Source: Caloranaerobacter sp. TR13 (GTDB lineage Bacteria; Bacillota; Clostridia; Tissierellales; Thermohalobacteraceae). Taken from it: a DNA stretch of 64,000 nt. Every line of letters starts with the position of its first letter. The stretch's first letter is position 1. The notes below the pieces were generated by a model. The model was not told where the DNA came from. It did not search any database and worked only from the letters and a program-made list of their open reading frames with translations. The translations under genes and the position numbers were made by a program. The stretch is from positions 186,001 to 250,000 of the forward strand of contig NZ_JXLL01000003.1 in assembly GCF_001316435.1 (NCBI RefSeq), written 5' to 3'. Shown one piece after another: positions 7,894 through 15,296 of this stretch.

Positions 7894-8160
7894 CTAACTA
7901 ATTTGTATTTTCTTTTCATCCCTACATACTATTACTTCAACTGTTTCTGTAAGTATATCTGAATAGCTATATGACACTCGTCTTACTGTATTATATCCTC
8001 CGTCAATTTTTACTACAAATATGCTTGGATAAACACTCTCTAATACGCCCTCTCTTATAGTGGTCTTCTTTCTACCCTTGTTAGCCTTTAGTCTCACTTT
8101 TTCTCCAACATAAGACTTAACATTCTCCCTGATCTTATCAAGAGAATTTCTTTTCACCAA
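7894..8160 (-). CDS. veg: Veg protein (DUF1021)
   Basis: About 88 residues, matching the Veg family throughout: LDKIRENVKSYVGEKVRLKANKGRKK, with ...REGVLESVYPSIFVVKID after it and VSYSYSDILTETVEV near the end. Start taken as TTG/GTG at 8160/8157, because AAGGTG lies five to eight bases upstream; the ORF extends further to a TTG at 8178 without a good RBS. In B. subtilis, Veg promotes biofilm gene expression by counteracting SinR. Its presence 1.5 kb from a tasA locus is suggestive, but in Bacillus it sits beside ksgA, so this may be chance relocation. Confidence 0.88.
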   Translation of the reverse strand: MVKRNSLDKIRENVKSYVGEKVRLKANKGRKKTTIREGVLESVYPSIFVVKIDGGYNTVRRVSYSYSDILTETVEVIVCRDEKKIQIS

Positions 8161-8300
8161 GCAATCACCTTCTTTCAAAATATACGTATAAATATTATCA
8201 CATTATTGCAAAAAAGTCAAATTATTAATTATACTAGTTTTAATTAAGTTTGTCAAATTCTAAATTCAGTCAATTAACACAGTAATACTCCTCATATCTA

Positions 8301-9740
8301 CTAAAACTTATAATATTCGACTATACCTTGAGTAATAGATTCTGCTATTTTGTCGATATATTCATTATTTTTGAGTAATTTTTCAACCTCAGGATTAGTT
8401 ACATAATCAATCTCTATATGAAGCGAACTTGTACCTACCTCTCTTAGAAGGAAAAACGAAGCCACTTTTATACCTCTATTTATTACATCAAGTTTTTTCA
8501 TCATACTATTCATAATACATTTAGCTAACCCTTGACTTTCCGTATCACCTTTATAATAATACATTTCACACCCTCGAATTAATGAATTAGAAAAAGAATT
8601 AAGATGAATACTTATAAAAAAATTAGGCCTAATTTTATTAGCCAATTCTGCCCTTTTATTTAAAGATACATACTTATCCTCATCTCTAGTTAAATAGACT
8701 GTTGCACCTAGATTTTCTAAAAGTTCTTTTAATTTTTTACCTATTTTTAAAACCACGTCCTTTTCCCTTAATCCTTTAGGGCCTTCAACTCCAATATTAT
8801 CATCTCCACCATGTCCTGGGTCAATTACTAATATTTTCTCTTTTAAAGGTTTTTTTATACATGGTTTTTTAATTTTTTTAATTTCAACCCCTGTAAAATA
8901 ATAATTTATAATATCATCAAACTTAAAACCCATTAAAGCCATTTGATTCGCTCCATGCTGACAAAGCCCTAAACCATCTCCCTGTCCACGAGTTTTAACT
9001 CCTAGTACCTTAGGTGCAATACTAAATCTAGTAGAATCAAGTCCTAATATTTCTTTAACTTCAATACCTTTAAATACTTTTCCACCTATTTTGATGCTTG
9101 TTATTCTTCCTTCATCATCTCTATCTATTTCCTCTATAAAACCCTTCATATCAATTTTCAATGTTGGTGTTAAGTTCGGAAACTTTACTTTTAGTTTCTC
9201 TTCTATTTCCTTTATCGAAATTTCCTTATATCCTTCCCAATCGGGAGAATTTAAACAATAATCACATAATACTTTCCTTAAATACACTACTCTATTTCCC
9301 ATAACATTTTCTGAGTTTTCAGTGGAACCTCCGCAAGTATTATGAAATCCAGCTATTATAGGTCTATTATTCATAGTTATTACTAATCCATCAGTAGCTT
9401 TTATACTCTCTTCAATGGTACTCATTATTTTATTATATCTATCTTTCCATATCTTCTCGAGTTCATCGTCATATAAAATAGTAATACAATGCCCTTCATC
9501 ACATATATCACAGTCTGAATATCTTAAGCATCCTTTTCCACCAAACCTTCTCATTCTTCTTACCAAATTCGTTCTAGATAATATTACTTGGACTTTTACA
9601 AACTCTGGATGTATGTTTTCAATAGAGTTAGGAATCTGAGTAGCGGCTAGATATTTTACAATTTCCTCTAACTCTTTTATGATAACTCTCTTTTCATTAC
9701 TAGAATATATTTTCAAATATATAAATCTATCATCAATCAA
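8301..9740 (-). CDS. SpoIID-like lytic transglycosylase fused to N-acetylmuramoyl-L-alanine amidase (Amidase_3)
   Basis: 479 residues. Residues ~20-290 match the SpoIID/LytB domain: IHPEFVKVQVILSRT keeps the predicted catalytic Glu, CGGSTENSE and LCDYCLNSPDWEGY carry the usual Cys/zinc-type positions, and GLCQHGANQMA closes the domain. Residues ~303-475 are Amidase_3 with zinc ligands in VIDPGHGG, ISIHLNS and the catalytic Glu near EIDYVTN. Start is TTG with AAGGGGTG upstream. No signal peptide or membrane span is seen, so location is uncertain. In sporulation SpoIID works with an amidase, SpoIIP; here glycan cleavage and amidase activities are in one chain. An upstream -10 box fits sigma-E/sigma-K. 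Confidence 0.88.
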   Translation of the reverse strand: MIDDRFIYLKIYSSNEKRVIIKELEEIVKYLAATQIPNSIENIHPEFVKVQVILSRTNLVRRMRRFGGKGCLRYSDCDICDEGHCITILYDDELEKIWKDRYNKIMSTIEESIKATDGLVITMNNRPIIAGFHNTCGGSTENSENVMGNRVVYLRKVLCDYCLNSPDWEGYKEISIKEIEEKLKVKFPNLTPTLKIDMKGFIEEIDRDDEGRITSIKIGGKVFKGIEVKEILGLDSTRFSIAPKVLGVKTRGQGDGLGLCQHGANQMALMGFKFDDIINYYFTGVEIKKIKKPCIKKPLKEKILVIDPGHGGDDNIGVEGPKGLREKDVVLKIGKKLKELLENLGATVYLTRDEDKYVSLNKRAELANKIRPNFFISIHLNSFSNSLIRGCEMYYYKGDTESQGLAKCIMNSMMKKLDVINRGIKVASFFLLREVGTSSLHIEIDYVTNPEVEKLLKNNEYIDKIAESITQGIVEYYKF

Positions 9741-9809
9741 TTATTGTCACCCCTTTATGCAGACTAATTCGCATAATTTGTCTACTTAGAATATAGGTTG
9801 GTATAGTAT

Positions 9810-9840
9810 ATTGTATGAAAAGAGAAGTTTTATCGTGAAT
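9810..9840 (-). promoter_or_regulatory. Possible sigma-E/sigma-K (mother-cell) promoter of the SpoIID-amidase gene
   Basis: On the minus strand CATACAAT (9817-9810) equals the sigma-E -10 consensus CATACANT and, read as CATACAATA, the sigma-K -10 consensus. An AC/GATA-containing -35 candidate lies upstream. It is ~70 bases before the TTG start. Confidence 0.5.
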
Positions 9841-9854
9841 TAGCAGAAAGTATA

Positions 9855-9899
9855 GAAAAAGGCACACATATGTATTTCTTACATATGTGTGCCTTTTTT
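9855..9899. terminator. Strong bidirectional terminator after the decarboxylase gene
   Basis: AAGGCACACATATGTA pairs with TACATATGTGTGCCTT around TTTCT; runs of A on one side and T on the other allow use in either direction. Confidence 0.85.
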
Positions 9900-9900
9900 G

Positions 9901-11352
9901 TTACATTCCTAATACCTTAATATATTCTACATAAGGATCCTCTGTACCTTGCAGTAAACTATGTTGACTTTTTAATAGTTTTACATACTCAATTATCTCC
10001 TTACTAATTCTTTCACCAGGAGTTACAATAGGAATTCCCGGAGGATAAACCATAATTGACTCGCCACTTATTTCACCTACAGCATTATCTAATTTAACAA
10101 CTTTCTTATTGCTATAAAATGCATCTCTTGGTGAAACTATAACTTCTGGATTTTCTAACGTAACATTTTCAAATCTTTTTTTATTACCTTTATATTTTTT
10201 ACTCATACTTCTAAGTGCTTCAACTAATGCATTTACAGACTCTTCAGTATCTCCAACACTCACTATAGCTAATATATTAAAAACATCTCCTAATTCAACC
10301 TGTATATTATATTCATCTCTCAATATATCATAAGCCTCAAATCCTGTAATACCAAGATCTGTAACATTTATACCCAACTTTGTTTCGTCAAAGTCATAAA
10401 CCCCTGGAGTCCCTACTATCTCTTTGCCAAAAGCATACAGTCCATCTATATTATTTATCTCATTTCTCGCATTTCTGCAAAGATTTAATACTCTAGTAAA
10501 TACTTCTTCACCATGTACTGCTAGCATTTTTCTCGCTACATCTATACTTGACATTAATAAATACGATGCACTGGTTGTCTGTGTAAGATTTAATACAGTT
10601 CTAACCATTTTCTTTTCAATCAATCCTTCTTTCAATAATAAAAGTGAACTTTGAGTTAACGAACCTCCAGTTTTATGAATACTAACAGCACACATGTCTG
10701 CACCTAACTCCATTGCATCATGCGGCAGTTCTGGGTGAAACTTAAAATGTGCTCCATGTGCTTCATCAACTAAAACTGCCATCCCATGTTTATGTGCTAA
10801 TCTTACTATCTTTTTAATATCTGATGTAGCTCCATAATATGTTGGATTTATTAAAAATATAGCTTTAGCATCAGGATGTTTAGCTATGGCCTTTTCTACA
10901 CTTTCTAAAGATACTCCCATAGCAATACCAAGTTTATTATTTATTTCAGGTTGTATATATATAGGTTGTGCTCCACTTAATATAAGACCATTTATAGCTG
11001 ATTTATGTGCATTTCTCGGTAATATTATTTTATCACCAGGCATACAAACACTCATAATCATTGCCTGTACTCCTGATGTAGTACCATTAACAAGAAAAAA
11101 TGCATGGTCGGCCCAATATGCTTCAGCTGCTAATTCTTCAGCCTCTTTTATTACACCAATAGGATTACTAACATTATCAAGGGGCTTCATTGAATTAACA
11201 TCTATCTCTAAAACTTTATTACCAACAAAGTCACCAAATTCACTTAAACCTTTACCATGTTTATGACCTGGAACATCAAAGGGAATAACATTTCTTTCAT
11301 GATATTCCTTTAATGCATCAAATAACGGTGTTTTATTTTGATCTAAAACCAA
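9901..11352 (-). CDS. Orn/Lys/Arg decarboxylase, class-III PLP fold (SpeA/YaaO-like)
   Basis: About 483 residues. The fold-type I PLP domain has PFDVPGHKHGKG, NGTTSGVQAMIM, VDEAHGAHFKFH and the Schiff-base lysine in VSIHKTGGSLTQSS; the C-terminal domain has VYPPGIPIVTPGE. It decarboxylates a basic amino acid (arginine in B. subtilis SpeA) to a polyamine or diamine in the cytoplasm. TTG at 11352 is chosen because AGAGGTG is six bases upstream; an in-frame ATG at 11358 overlaps that SD. A paralogue lies at 43840-45258. Substrate (Arg, Lys or Orn) cannot be fixed. Confidence 0.9.
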   Translation of the reverse strand: MVLDQNKTPLFDALKEYHERNVIPFDVPGHKHGKGLSEFGDFVGNKVLEIDVNSMKPLDNVSNPIGVIKEAEELAAEAYWADHAFFLVNGTTSGVQAMIMSVCMPGDKIILPRNAHKSAINGLILSGAQPIYIQPEINNKLGIAMGVSLESVEKAIAKHPDAKAIFLINPTYYGATSDIKKIVRLAHKHGMAVLVDEAHGAHFKFHPELPHDAMELGADMCAVSIHKTGGSLTQSSLLLLKEGLIEKKMVRTVLNLTQTTSASYLLMSSIDVARKMLAVHGEEVFTRVLNLCRNARNEINNIDGLYAFGKEIVGTPGVYDFDETKLGINVTDLGITGFEAYDILRDEYNIQVELGDVFNILAIVSVGDTEESVNALVEALRSMSKKYKGNKKRFENVTLENPEVIVSPRDAFYSNKKVVKLDNAVGEISGESIMVYPPGIPIVTPGERISKEIIEYVKLLKSQHSLLQGTEDPYVEYIKVLGM

Positions 11353-11462
11353 TTTCATCACCTCTAATAAATTAATTTACTTAGACCAAATTTTATATTA
11401 GTACTTTTTGTGTGTCAAGGCAAGGAAAAGATTTCGTTTTCAAACATCAAATTTCACTTATT

Positions 11463-11490
11463 AGAAAAAAAGGAGGTTAAATACCTCCTT
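11463..11490 (-). terminator. Terminator of mgtE
   Basis: AAGGAGGTA / TACCTCCTT type stem (minus strand GAAGGAGGTATTTAACCTCC) followed by TTTTTTT. Confidence 0.85.
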
Positions 11491-12825
11491 CTATAGCCCT
11501 AGTATCCATGAAGCCATTGAAAAATATAGTATTAATGCAACCGCATCTACAATCGTAGTTATCAAAGGACTAGCCATAATAGCCGGGTCTAATTTCAACT
11601 TTCTCGCTCCTATCGGAAGCATAGCTCCAACTATTTTAGCTAAAACGATAGTAAAAAACAAAGTTGAACATACAGTTATTGCTACCTCAATACTAACCTT
11701 TTCTATATAATAAATCCTCACAAAATTCACTAAAGATAAAATAACTCCTACCACTGTACTAACTCTTAATTCTTTCCACATAACTTTCAAAATATCTTTT
11801 ATTTCTATCTCACCTAAAGCCATACCCCTTATTATCAATGTTGAAGCTTGAGAACCAGCATTTCCTCCTGTATCCATAAGCATTGGAATAAATGCCGCCA
11901 ATATAACAACAGACTGCAATACTTCTTCAAATCTCCTAATAATACTACCTGTAAATGTAGCTGATATCATAAGTATTAAAAGCCACATAATTCTATGTTT
12001 TGCTAGTGTTAAAACACTAGTTTCAAGATACTCTTCTTCTGATGGAGACATTGCCGCCATTTTTTGAAAATCCTCTGTGTTTTCCTGTTCAATAACATCA
12101 ACTATATCGTCAATTGTAATAATACCTGTTAATCTACCTTCTTTATCAACAACAGGAATTGCCATTAAGTCATATTTTTTGAATAGATAAGCTATCTCTT
12201 CTTGGTCATCATGAGTATTTACATATATTATATCTTTCTCCATTATTTCTCCAACTGTTTTATTATCGTCACTTATGACCAATTTTCTCAAAGATACTAA
12301 ACCTTCTAGTTTTCTATTTTTATCTGTAACATAACAAGTATATATAGTCTCTTTATCAACACCTGTCTTTTTTATATGGTCTATTGCCTGCTTAACTGTC
12401 ATTTCCTTTTTAAGGTCAACATATTCTATTGTCATAAGACTTCCAGCTGAATTTTCTGGATAGTTTAGAAACTGGTTAATTAATATTCTTTCTTCCTCTT
12501 TTGTGTTTTTCAATATTTTCTTTACAACATTTGAAGGCATTTCTTCTATAATATCTATCATATCATCAAAGAACAATTCATCTACTATACTTTTTATTTC
12601 CTTGTCTGTTATCGAATCTATAATATATCGCTGCTGCTCATATGATAAATATGAAAAGACCTCAGCCGCCATGTCCTTAGGCAATATTCTAAACAATATT
12701 AAATATGAACTTTTATCGAGCTCTTCCAAAATCTCCGCAATATCTACTACGTTTAGTTTTGTGACTTCTTTTTTGGCTTCAATATATCTTTTTTCGTTTA
12801 TTAGTCTAGTAATTTTTTCCTTCAT
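11491..12825 (-). CDS. mgtE: Magnesium transporter MgtE
   Basis: 444 residues in the MgtE order. The N domain of helical repeats spans ~1-125 (VVDIAEILEELDKSSYLILF), two CBS domains ~130-250 (NPENSAGSLMT-type entry, GRLTGIITIDDIVDVIEQE), and five membrane segments ~280-444 (MLMDTGGNAGSQASTLIIRG, LDPAIMASPLITT). MgtE is a Mg2+-gated Mg2+ channel of the inner membrane. The ATG at 12825 has AAAGGAGGG six bases upstream. Expression is governed by an M-box (13071-13220) and possibly by the leader ORF at 12840-12938, whose stop abuts this RBS. Confidence 0.95.
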   Translation of the reverse strand: MKEKITRLINEKRYIEAKKEVTKLNVVDIAEILEELDKSSYLILFRILPKDMAAEVFSYLSYEQQRYIIDSITDKEIKSIVDELFFDDMIDIIEEMPSNVVKKILKNTKEEERILINQFLNYPENSAGSLMTIEYVDLKKEMTVKQAIDHIKKTGVDKETIYTCYVTDKNRKLEGLVSLRKLVISDDNKTVGEIMEKDIIYVNTHDDQEEIAYLFKKYDLMAIPVVDKEGRLTGIITIDDIVDVIEQENTEDFQKMAAMSPSEEEYLETSVLTLAKHRIMWLLILMISATFTGSIIRRFEEVLQSVVILAAFIPMLMDTGGNAGSQASTLIIRGMALGEIEIKDILKVMWKELRVSTVVGVILSLVNFVRIYYIEKVSIEVAITVCSTLFFTIVLAKIVGAMLPIGARKLKLDPAIMASPLITTIVDAVALILYFSMASWILGL

Positions 12826-12839
12826 TTGTTTCCCTCCTT

Positions 12840-12938
12840 TTAGAAGAGCCACACACTCCTAAGTGGCAAGGTTATGGCTCTTCTTAATATAAATTTTTCA
12901 AAGCTAATCTTAGGTATAGGACCAGAGTCCACAACCAT
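12840..12938 (-). CDS. Candidate 32-residue leader ORF of mgtE
   Basis: Minus-strand ATG at 12938 (alternative GTG at 12932) reads MVVDSGPIPK, then FILRRAITLP and RSVWLF before TAA. AAGGGTGGTG overlaps the start region. The stop codon lies immediately before the mgtE ribosome-binding site. The 3' half encodes a hairpin (AGAAGAGCC / GGCTCTTCT, about 12843-12885) next to that RBS, so ribosomes on this ORF would open it. The layout recalls leader peptides of Mg2+ transporter genes in enteric bacteria (MgtL, CorL). No homologue is known to me; translation is inferred. Confidence 0.45.
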   Translation of the reverse strand: MVVDSGPIPKISFEKFILRRAITLPLRSVWLF

Positions 12939-12998
12939 CACCACCCTTTCATAAAATAAGCAATTATAGTATTACAGAAAAATATTATTTTAATGCAT

Positions 12999-13030
12999 GA
13001 ACAAAATCTTCGATTAAAATAGATTATATG
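12999..13030. repeat. AACAAAATCTTCGA repeat, copy A
   Basis: GAACAAAATCTTCGATTAAA then ATAGATTATAT. Related copies at 14102, 14747, 21287 and (inside a hairpin) 51549. Confidence 0.55.
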
Positions 13031-13035
13031 GATTA

Positions 13036-13062
13036 TAAAAACCCTTCAAACAAGTGAAGGGT
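13036..13062 (-). terminator. M-box-controlled terminator
   Basis: ACCCTTCA / TGAAGGGT stem followed on the minus strand by TTTTT. Confidence 0.85.
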
Positions 13063-13070
13063 CTACCTGT

Positions 13071-13220
13071 CACCTGTTGGGTTTTAGCTCTATATAGCTT
13101 AGGGCTGACCCAGCCACATTAGGTATAACCTTCTCGATTATCCCTGTTTACCCATTGGCATCTCTGGATGTTTCTGGGCAGTGGCGTATTTCTATATAGT
13201 AGCCTCTCCTAACCAGGTTA
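13071..13220 (-). promoter_or_regulatory. M-box (ykoK) magnesium riboswitch
   Basis: On the minus strand the conserved words appear in order: GTTAGGAGAGGCTACTATAT, GAAATACGCCACTGCCCA, AAACATCCAGAGATGCCAAT, GGGTAAACAGGGATAATCGA, GTGGCTGGGTCAGCCCTA and GCTAAAACCC. ACCTG and CAGGT close P1. High Mg2+ should favour termination at 13036-13062 upstream of mgtE. Confidence 0.95.
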
Positions 13221-13280
13221 ATATTAGTATTATATTTAAATACATTTATATCATATTCGAAAATATGAATAAATGCAAGA

Positions 13281-13302
13281 AAAAAATGCGGCCTTAAGCC
13301 GC
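13281..13302 (-). terminator. Terminator of ymaF
   Basis: GCGGC-TTAA-GGCCGC stem followed on the minus strand by a T run. Confidence 0.8.
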
Positions 13303-13310
13303 TTCTGTTA

Positions 13311-13616
13311 TTAGTATCTATATTTTTGTTTTGAAGTTTTGTCTACATATTTGTGACTATGCCCTTTATTATAACTTGTTCTTCCATTAATATAGTGAAC
13401 ATGACCTCCTGGTACTTTAACCGGGCCACTTGTAAATCCCATATAATAATGGTTATGCTTTTTATTAATTGTCGTATATCCTTTATAAAAATGAACATGC
13501 CCTCTCCATAAAGGTATAGGCTCACTAGTTATCCCCCGAAATTCATGCAAATGACCTTTATTATAAGATGTTTTGCCTTTATATCTATGAATATGCGTCC
13601 TTATAAATGGATACAT
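13311..13616 (-). CDS. ymaF: YmaF-family protein with six HxH motifs
   Basis: 101 residues made of tandem ~16-20-residue units of the form GHxHxYxGxTS. HxH pairs are HIH, HLH, HVH, HNH, HVH and HSH. The family (YmaF) has no established function; the regular His pairs suggest metal binding, which is inference. The start has AGGAGG upstream. It lies 69 bases after csoR on the same strand and ends in its own terminator, so it is likely co-transcribed with the metal/thiol sensor. An 8-bp hairpin (GAATATCT/AGATATTC, ~13635-13661) precedes its RBS. Confidence 0.8.
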   Translation of the reverse strand: MYPFIRTHIHRYKGKTSYNKGHLHEFRGITSEPIPLWRGHVHFYKGYTTINKKHNHYYMGFTSGPVKVPGGHVHYINGRTSYNKGHSHKYVDKTSKQKYRY

Positions 13617-13685
13617 ATAATCGGCCTCCTTGAGAATATCTATCTTTGCTTTAAGATATTCACAAGGATTTAAATTAGTTACAAT

Positions 13686-13949
13686 CTACTTTGCATACTT
13701 GTCTAATATGTTAATAATTTCATCAATTTTTTCATCGCCTTCTCCTTTACGAACAGCTTCTTTTACACAATGTTTTATATGTTGGTCTATTATATTCAAG
13801 TTTGCCTTTTTAAGTAACGCTTGGACAGCAAGTATTTGCTTAGAAATATCAACGCAATATCTATCATTTTCAATCATTCTTATTATTCCCTCAATTTGAC
13901 CTTTTGAGGTTTTAAGTAAATTTAACGCTTTCTTTCTTTCTTCATTCAT
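13686..13949 (-). CDS. csoR: CsoR-family metal/thiol-sensing repressor
   Basis: 87 residues, all-helical DUF156/CsoR fold. The sensor residues are Cys32, His57 and Cys61 (RYCVDIS; QHIKHC), with the 25+4 spacing of the Cu(I) site C36-H61-C65 in CsoR. Persulfide-sensing CstR proteins keep the two Cys but lack this His, so copper-type ligation is favoured. The ATG at 13949 has GGGGAGA six bases upstream. Palindromes of ATACCC/GGGTAT type in three promoters nearby, and a related site before this gene, are its likely operators. It heads an operon with ymaF. Confidence 0.9.
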   Translation of the reverse strand: MNEERKKALNLLKTSKGQIEGIIRMIENDRYCVDISKQILAVQALLKKANLNIIDQHIKHCVKEAVRKGEGDEKIDEIINILDKYAK

Positions 13950-13990
13950 AATATTTCTCCCCACTATCTATTATTAAAAATTATCTTTTA

Positions 13991-14014
13991 TAGTCCCTCC
14001 CCATATGGGACGTA
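13991..14014 (-). promoter_or_regulatory. Candidate CsoR operator upstream of csoR
   Basis: C-tract/G-tract sequence around TCCC-TCCCCATA-TGGGA between a weak -35 and TATAAA on the minus strand. It is less symmetric than the other three sites, so autoregulation is a moderate-confidence inference. Confidence 0.5.
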
Positions 14015-14101
14015 TATTTATTGTAACATGTTATTATTTTAAAATCAAATAGTTTTATATGATATTTAATAAATTTCTGGTTATTATAAAAATAGGCTTA
14101 T

Positions 14102-14130
14102 GAACAAAATATTCGATTTAGATAAATTAA
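14102..14130. repeat. AACAAAATCTTCGA repeat, copy B
   Basis: GAACAAAATATTCGATTTAG then ATAAATTAA, immediately before the RBS of the orphan gene. With copy C it brackets that gene in direct orientation. Confidence 0.55.
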
Positions 14131-14143
14131 GGAAGGTGATAGC

Positions 14144-14734
14144 TTGTACAATAATGAAGATATAATTTCAGTAAAACTAAAACTTTTAAAAGACATGGAA
14201 AATAGTATAATAAAAGCTTTTAAAATCAATTTTCCAAATAACATTATCAATCCTTTAATAAAAACACCTATTACTATTGAAAATAAAAAAGATAATTCAA
14301 CTAATATCAGAAATAACTATTTACAATTAGTAAAAACTGTATTAAACAAGTGGAAAAGAGCTGGTTTAGAATTAACAACATACGTATATGAACGTCATGG
14401 CTATCGTTGGGGAAAAAAAATAAAAGATAATTACAAAATAAAATCAGCAGAAGATATTTATAGAATACTTAAAAATTACAGTTTAGAAGAAAGTCTAAAT
14501 AATAGTTATACTATAACTCTTAATGACAATAATATAGTAAAATTCTATGTGAAAAAACAGATTTTAATCGACACCTGGAGAAAGTACAAAATAAATCATA
14601 GTATAATGTATGATCTTAATAGGACTTGGAAAGAAGCATTTGTAAATGGATTAAATCCAAGCTTTAAGCTACAGGCTACAGCAGAAAATATAGATGGAAC
14701 TGATGTTTTTATGTATACTATTTTTAAAAAATAA
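14144..14734 (+). CDS. Orphan cytosolic protein of unknown function
   Basis: 196 residues starting at TTG (AAGGTGATAGC upstream). Soluble, Lys/Asn/Ile-rich, no signal peptide or membrane span. The middle has YVYERHGYRWGKKIKDNYKI (~81-100), and the end has a beta-rich ENIDGTDVFMYTIF. The pattern of a helical region followed by a small alpha/beta part faintly recalls small-ligand-binding or thiazoline-hydrolase-like folds, but I do not recognise the family. It is the only plus-strand gene in a minus-strand redox/metal cluster and is flanked by direct copies of a 28-bp repeat, so it could be a later insertion. Confidence 0.65.
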   Translation: MYNNEDIISVKLKLLKDMENSIIKAFKINFPNNIINPLIKTPITIENKKDNSTNIRNNYLQLVKTVLNKWKRAGLELTTYVYERHGYRWGKKIKDNYKIKSAEDIYRILKNYSLEESLNNSYTITLNDNNIVKFYVKKQILIDTWRKYKINHSIMYDLNRTWKEAFVNGLNPSFKLQATAENIDGTDVFMYTIFKK

Positions 14735-14746
14735 TTTTATATTTAG

Positions 14747-14775
14747 AACAAAATCTTCGATTTAAATAAATTATA
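14747..14775. repeat. AACAAAATCTTCGA repeat, copy C
   Basis: GAACAAAATCTTCGATTTAA then ATAAATTAT, just after the stop of the orphan gene, same orientation as copy B. Confidence 0.55.
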
Positions 14776-14779
14776 AAGA

Positions 14780-14808
14780 AAAAAGCAGAACCAATTAGAT
14801 TCTGCCTT
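14780..14808. terminator. Shared terminator between the orphan gene and the HesB-like selenoprotein gene
   Basis: AGCAGAA ... TTCTGCCT stem with A run on one side and T-rich flank on the other, centred between convergent stop codons. Confidence 0.75.
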
Positions 14809-14812
14809 TAGA

Positions 14813-15112
14813 TCAACAAGAAGAATGTGCTCCATTTGCAGTAATATAAAATCCTCTTCTTAGCCAATCATTTAAATAGTCGATATTGAAATGATTAAAT
14901 TGAGAAGCGACATCATTATCTACTACAAATTTAATATCCCCTGCTGTATCTACTTCGTCATTTTCTTTCTGCTCATCCAGAGCAAGCCCAAAACTTGGAC
15001 CACCTCATCCAAAGCCTGCAATATATATCCTTACACTTTGAGATGCCGCTCCTTTTTCTTCCATTATTTCTTTTAGTTTTTCTTGGGCCACTTGTGTTAT
15101 TTCTACCTTCAT
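14813..15112 (-). CDS. HesB/IscA-like selenoprotein (in-frame UGA = Sec36)
   Basis: Read through one in-frame TGA (15007-15005) the gene encodes 99 residues: MKVEITQVAQEKLKEIM, then IYIAGFG-Sec-GGPSFGLAL, and C-terminal TANGAHSSC. The flanking GFGxGGPSFGLAL is the first conserved Cys region of the HesB/IscA fold, where HesB-like selenoproteins carry Sec. AGGAGGATAGTA precedes the ATG. Just after the UGA, GTCCAA-GTT-TTGGGC can form a small hairpin with G and U in the loop, as in bacterial SECIS elements, though it lies close to the UGA. Normal gene callers would split or miss this gene. Likely role: Fe-S or redox protein; unproven. Confidence 0.88.
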
Positions 15113-15212
15113 TACTATCCTCCTATCATAACTGAGTATATTTATGAAAATAAAACTCATACATAAGCACTCGCTTTTATTTTCATAAATATATATGCTT
15201 TATCTTCATTAA

Positions 15213-15242
15213 TTTATATACCCTATAAGGGTATTTTCTAAA
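15213..15242 (-). promoter_or_regulatory. Promoter with embedded CsoR-type operator, HesB-like selenoprotein gene
   Basis: ATACCCTATAAGGGTAT (15218-15234) is a perfect palindrome with a 5-base centre. On the minus strand it lies between TTTAGA (-35-like) and TATAAA (-10). Confidence 0.75.
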
Positions 15243-15296
15243 CATAATTCTATTACATTTTTTAGTCTAAGTCAATCTATTTTAATTATTCTCATA

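Noticed and set aside
13686-13949. Assignment as the persulfide sensor CstR
   Set aside because: His57 completes a Cu(I)-type Cys-His-Cys ligand set; CstR lacks this His. Sulfur sensing is not excluded.
14813-14815. A second Sec at the terminal UGA of the HesB-like gene
   Set aside because: Reading through adds only a few residues encoded by the terminator stem; ending in Cys fits the family.
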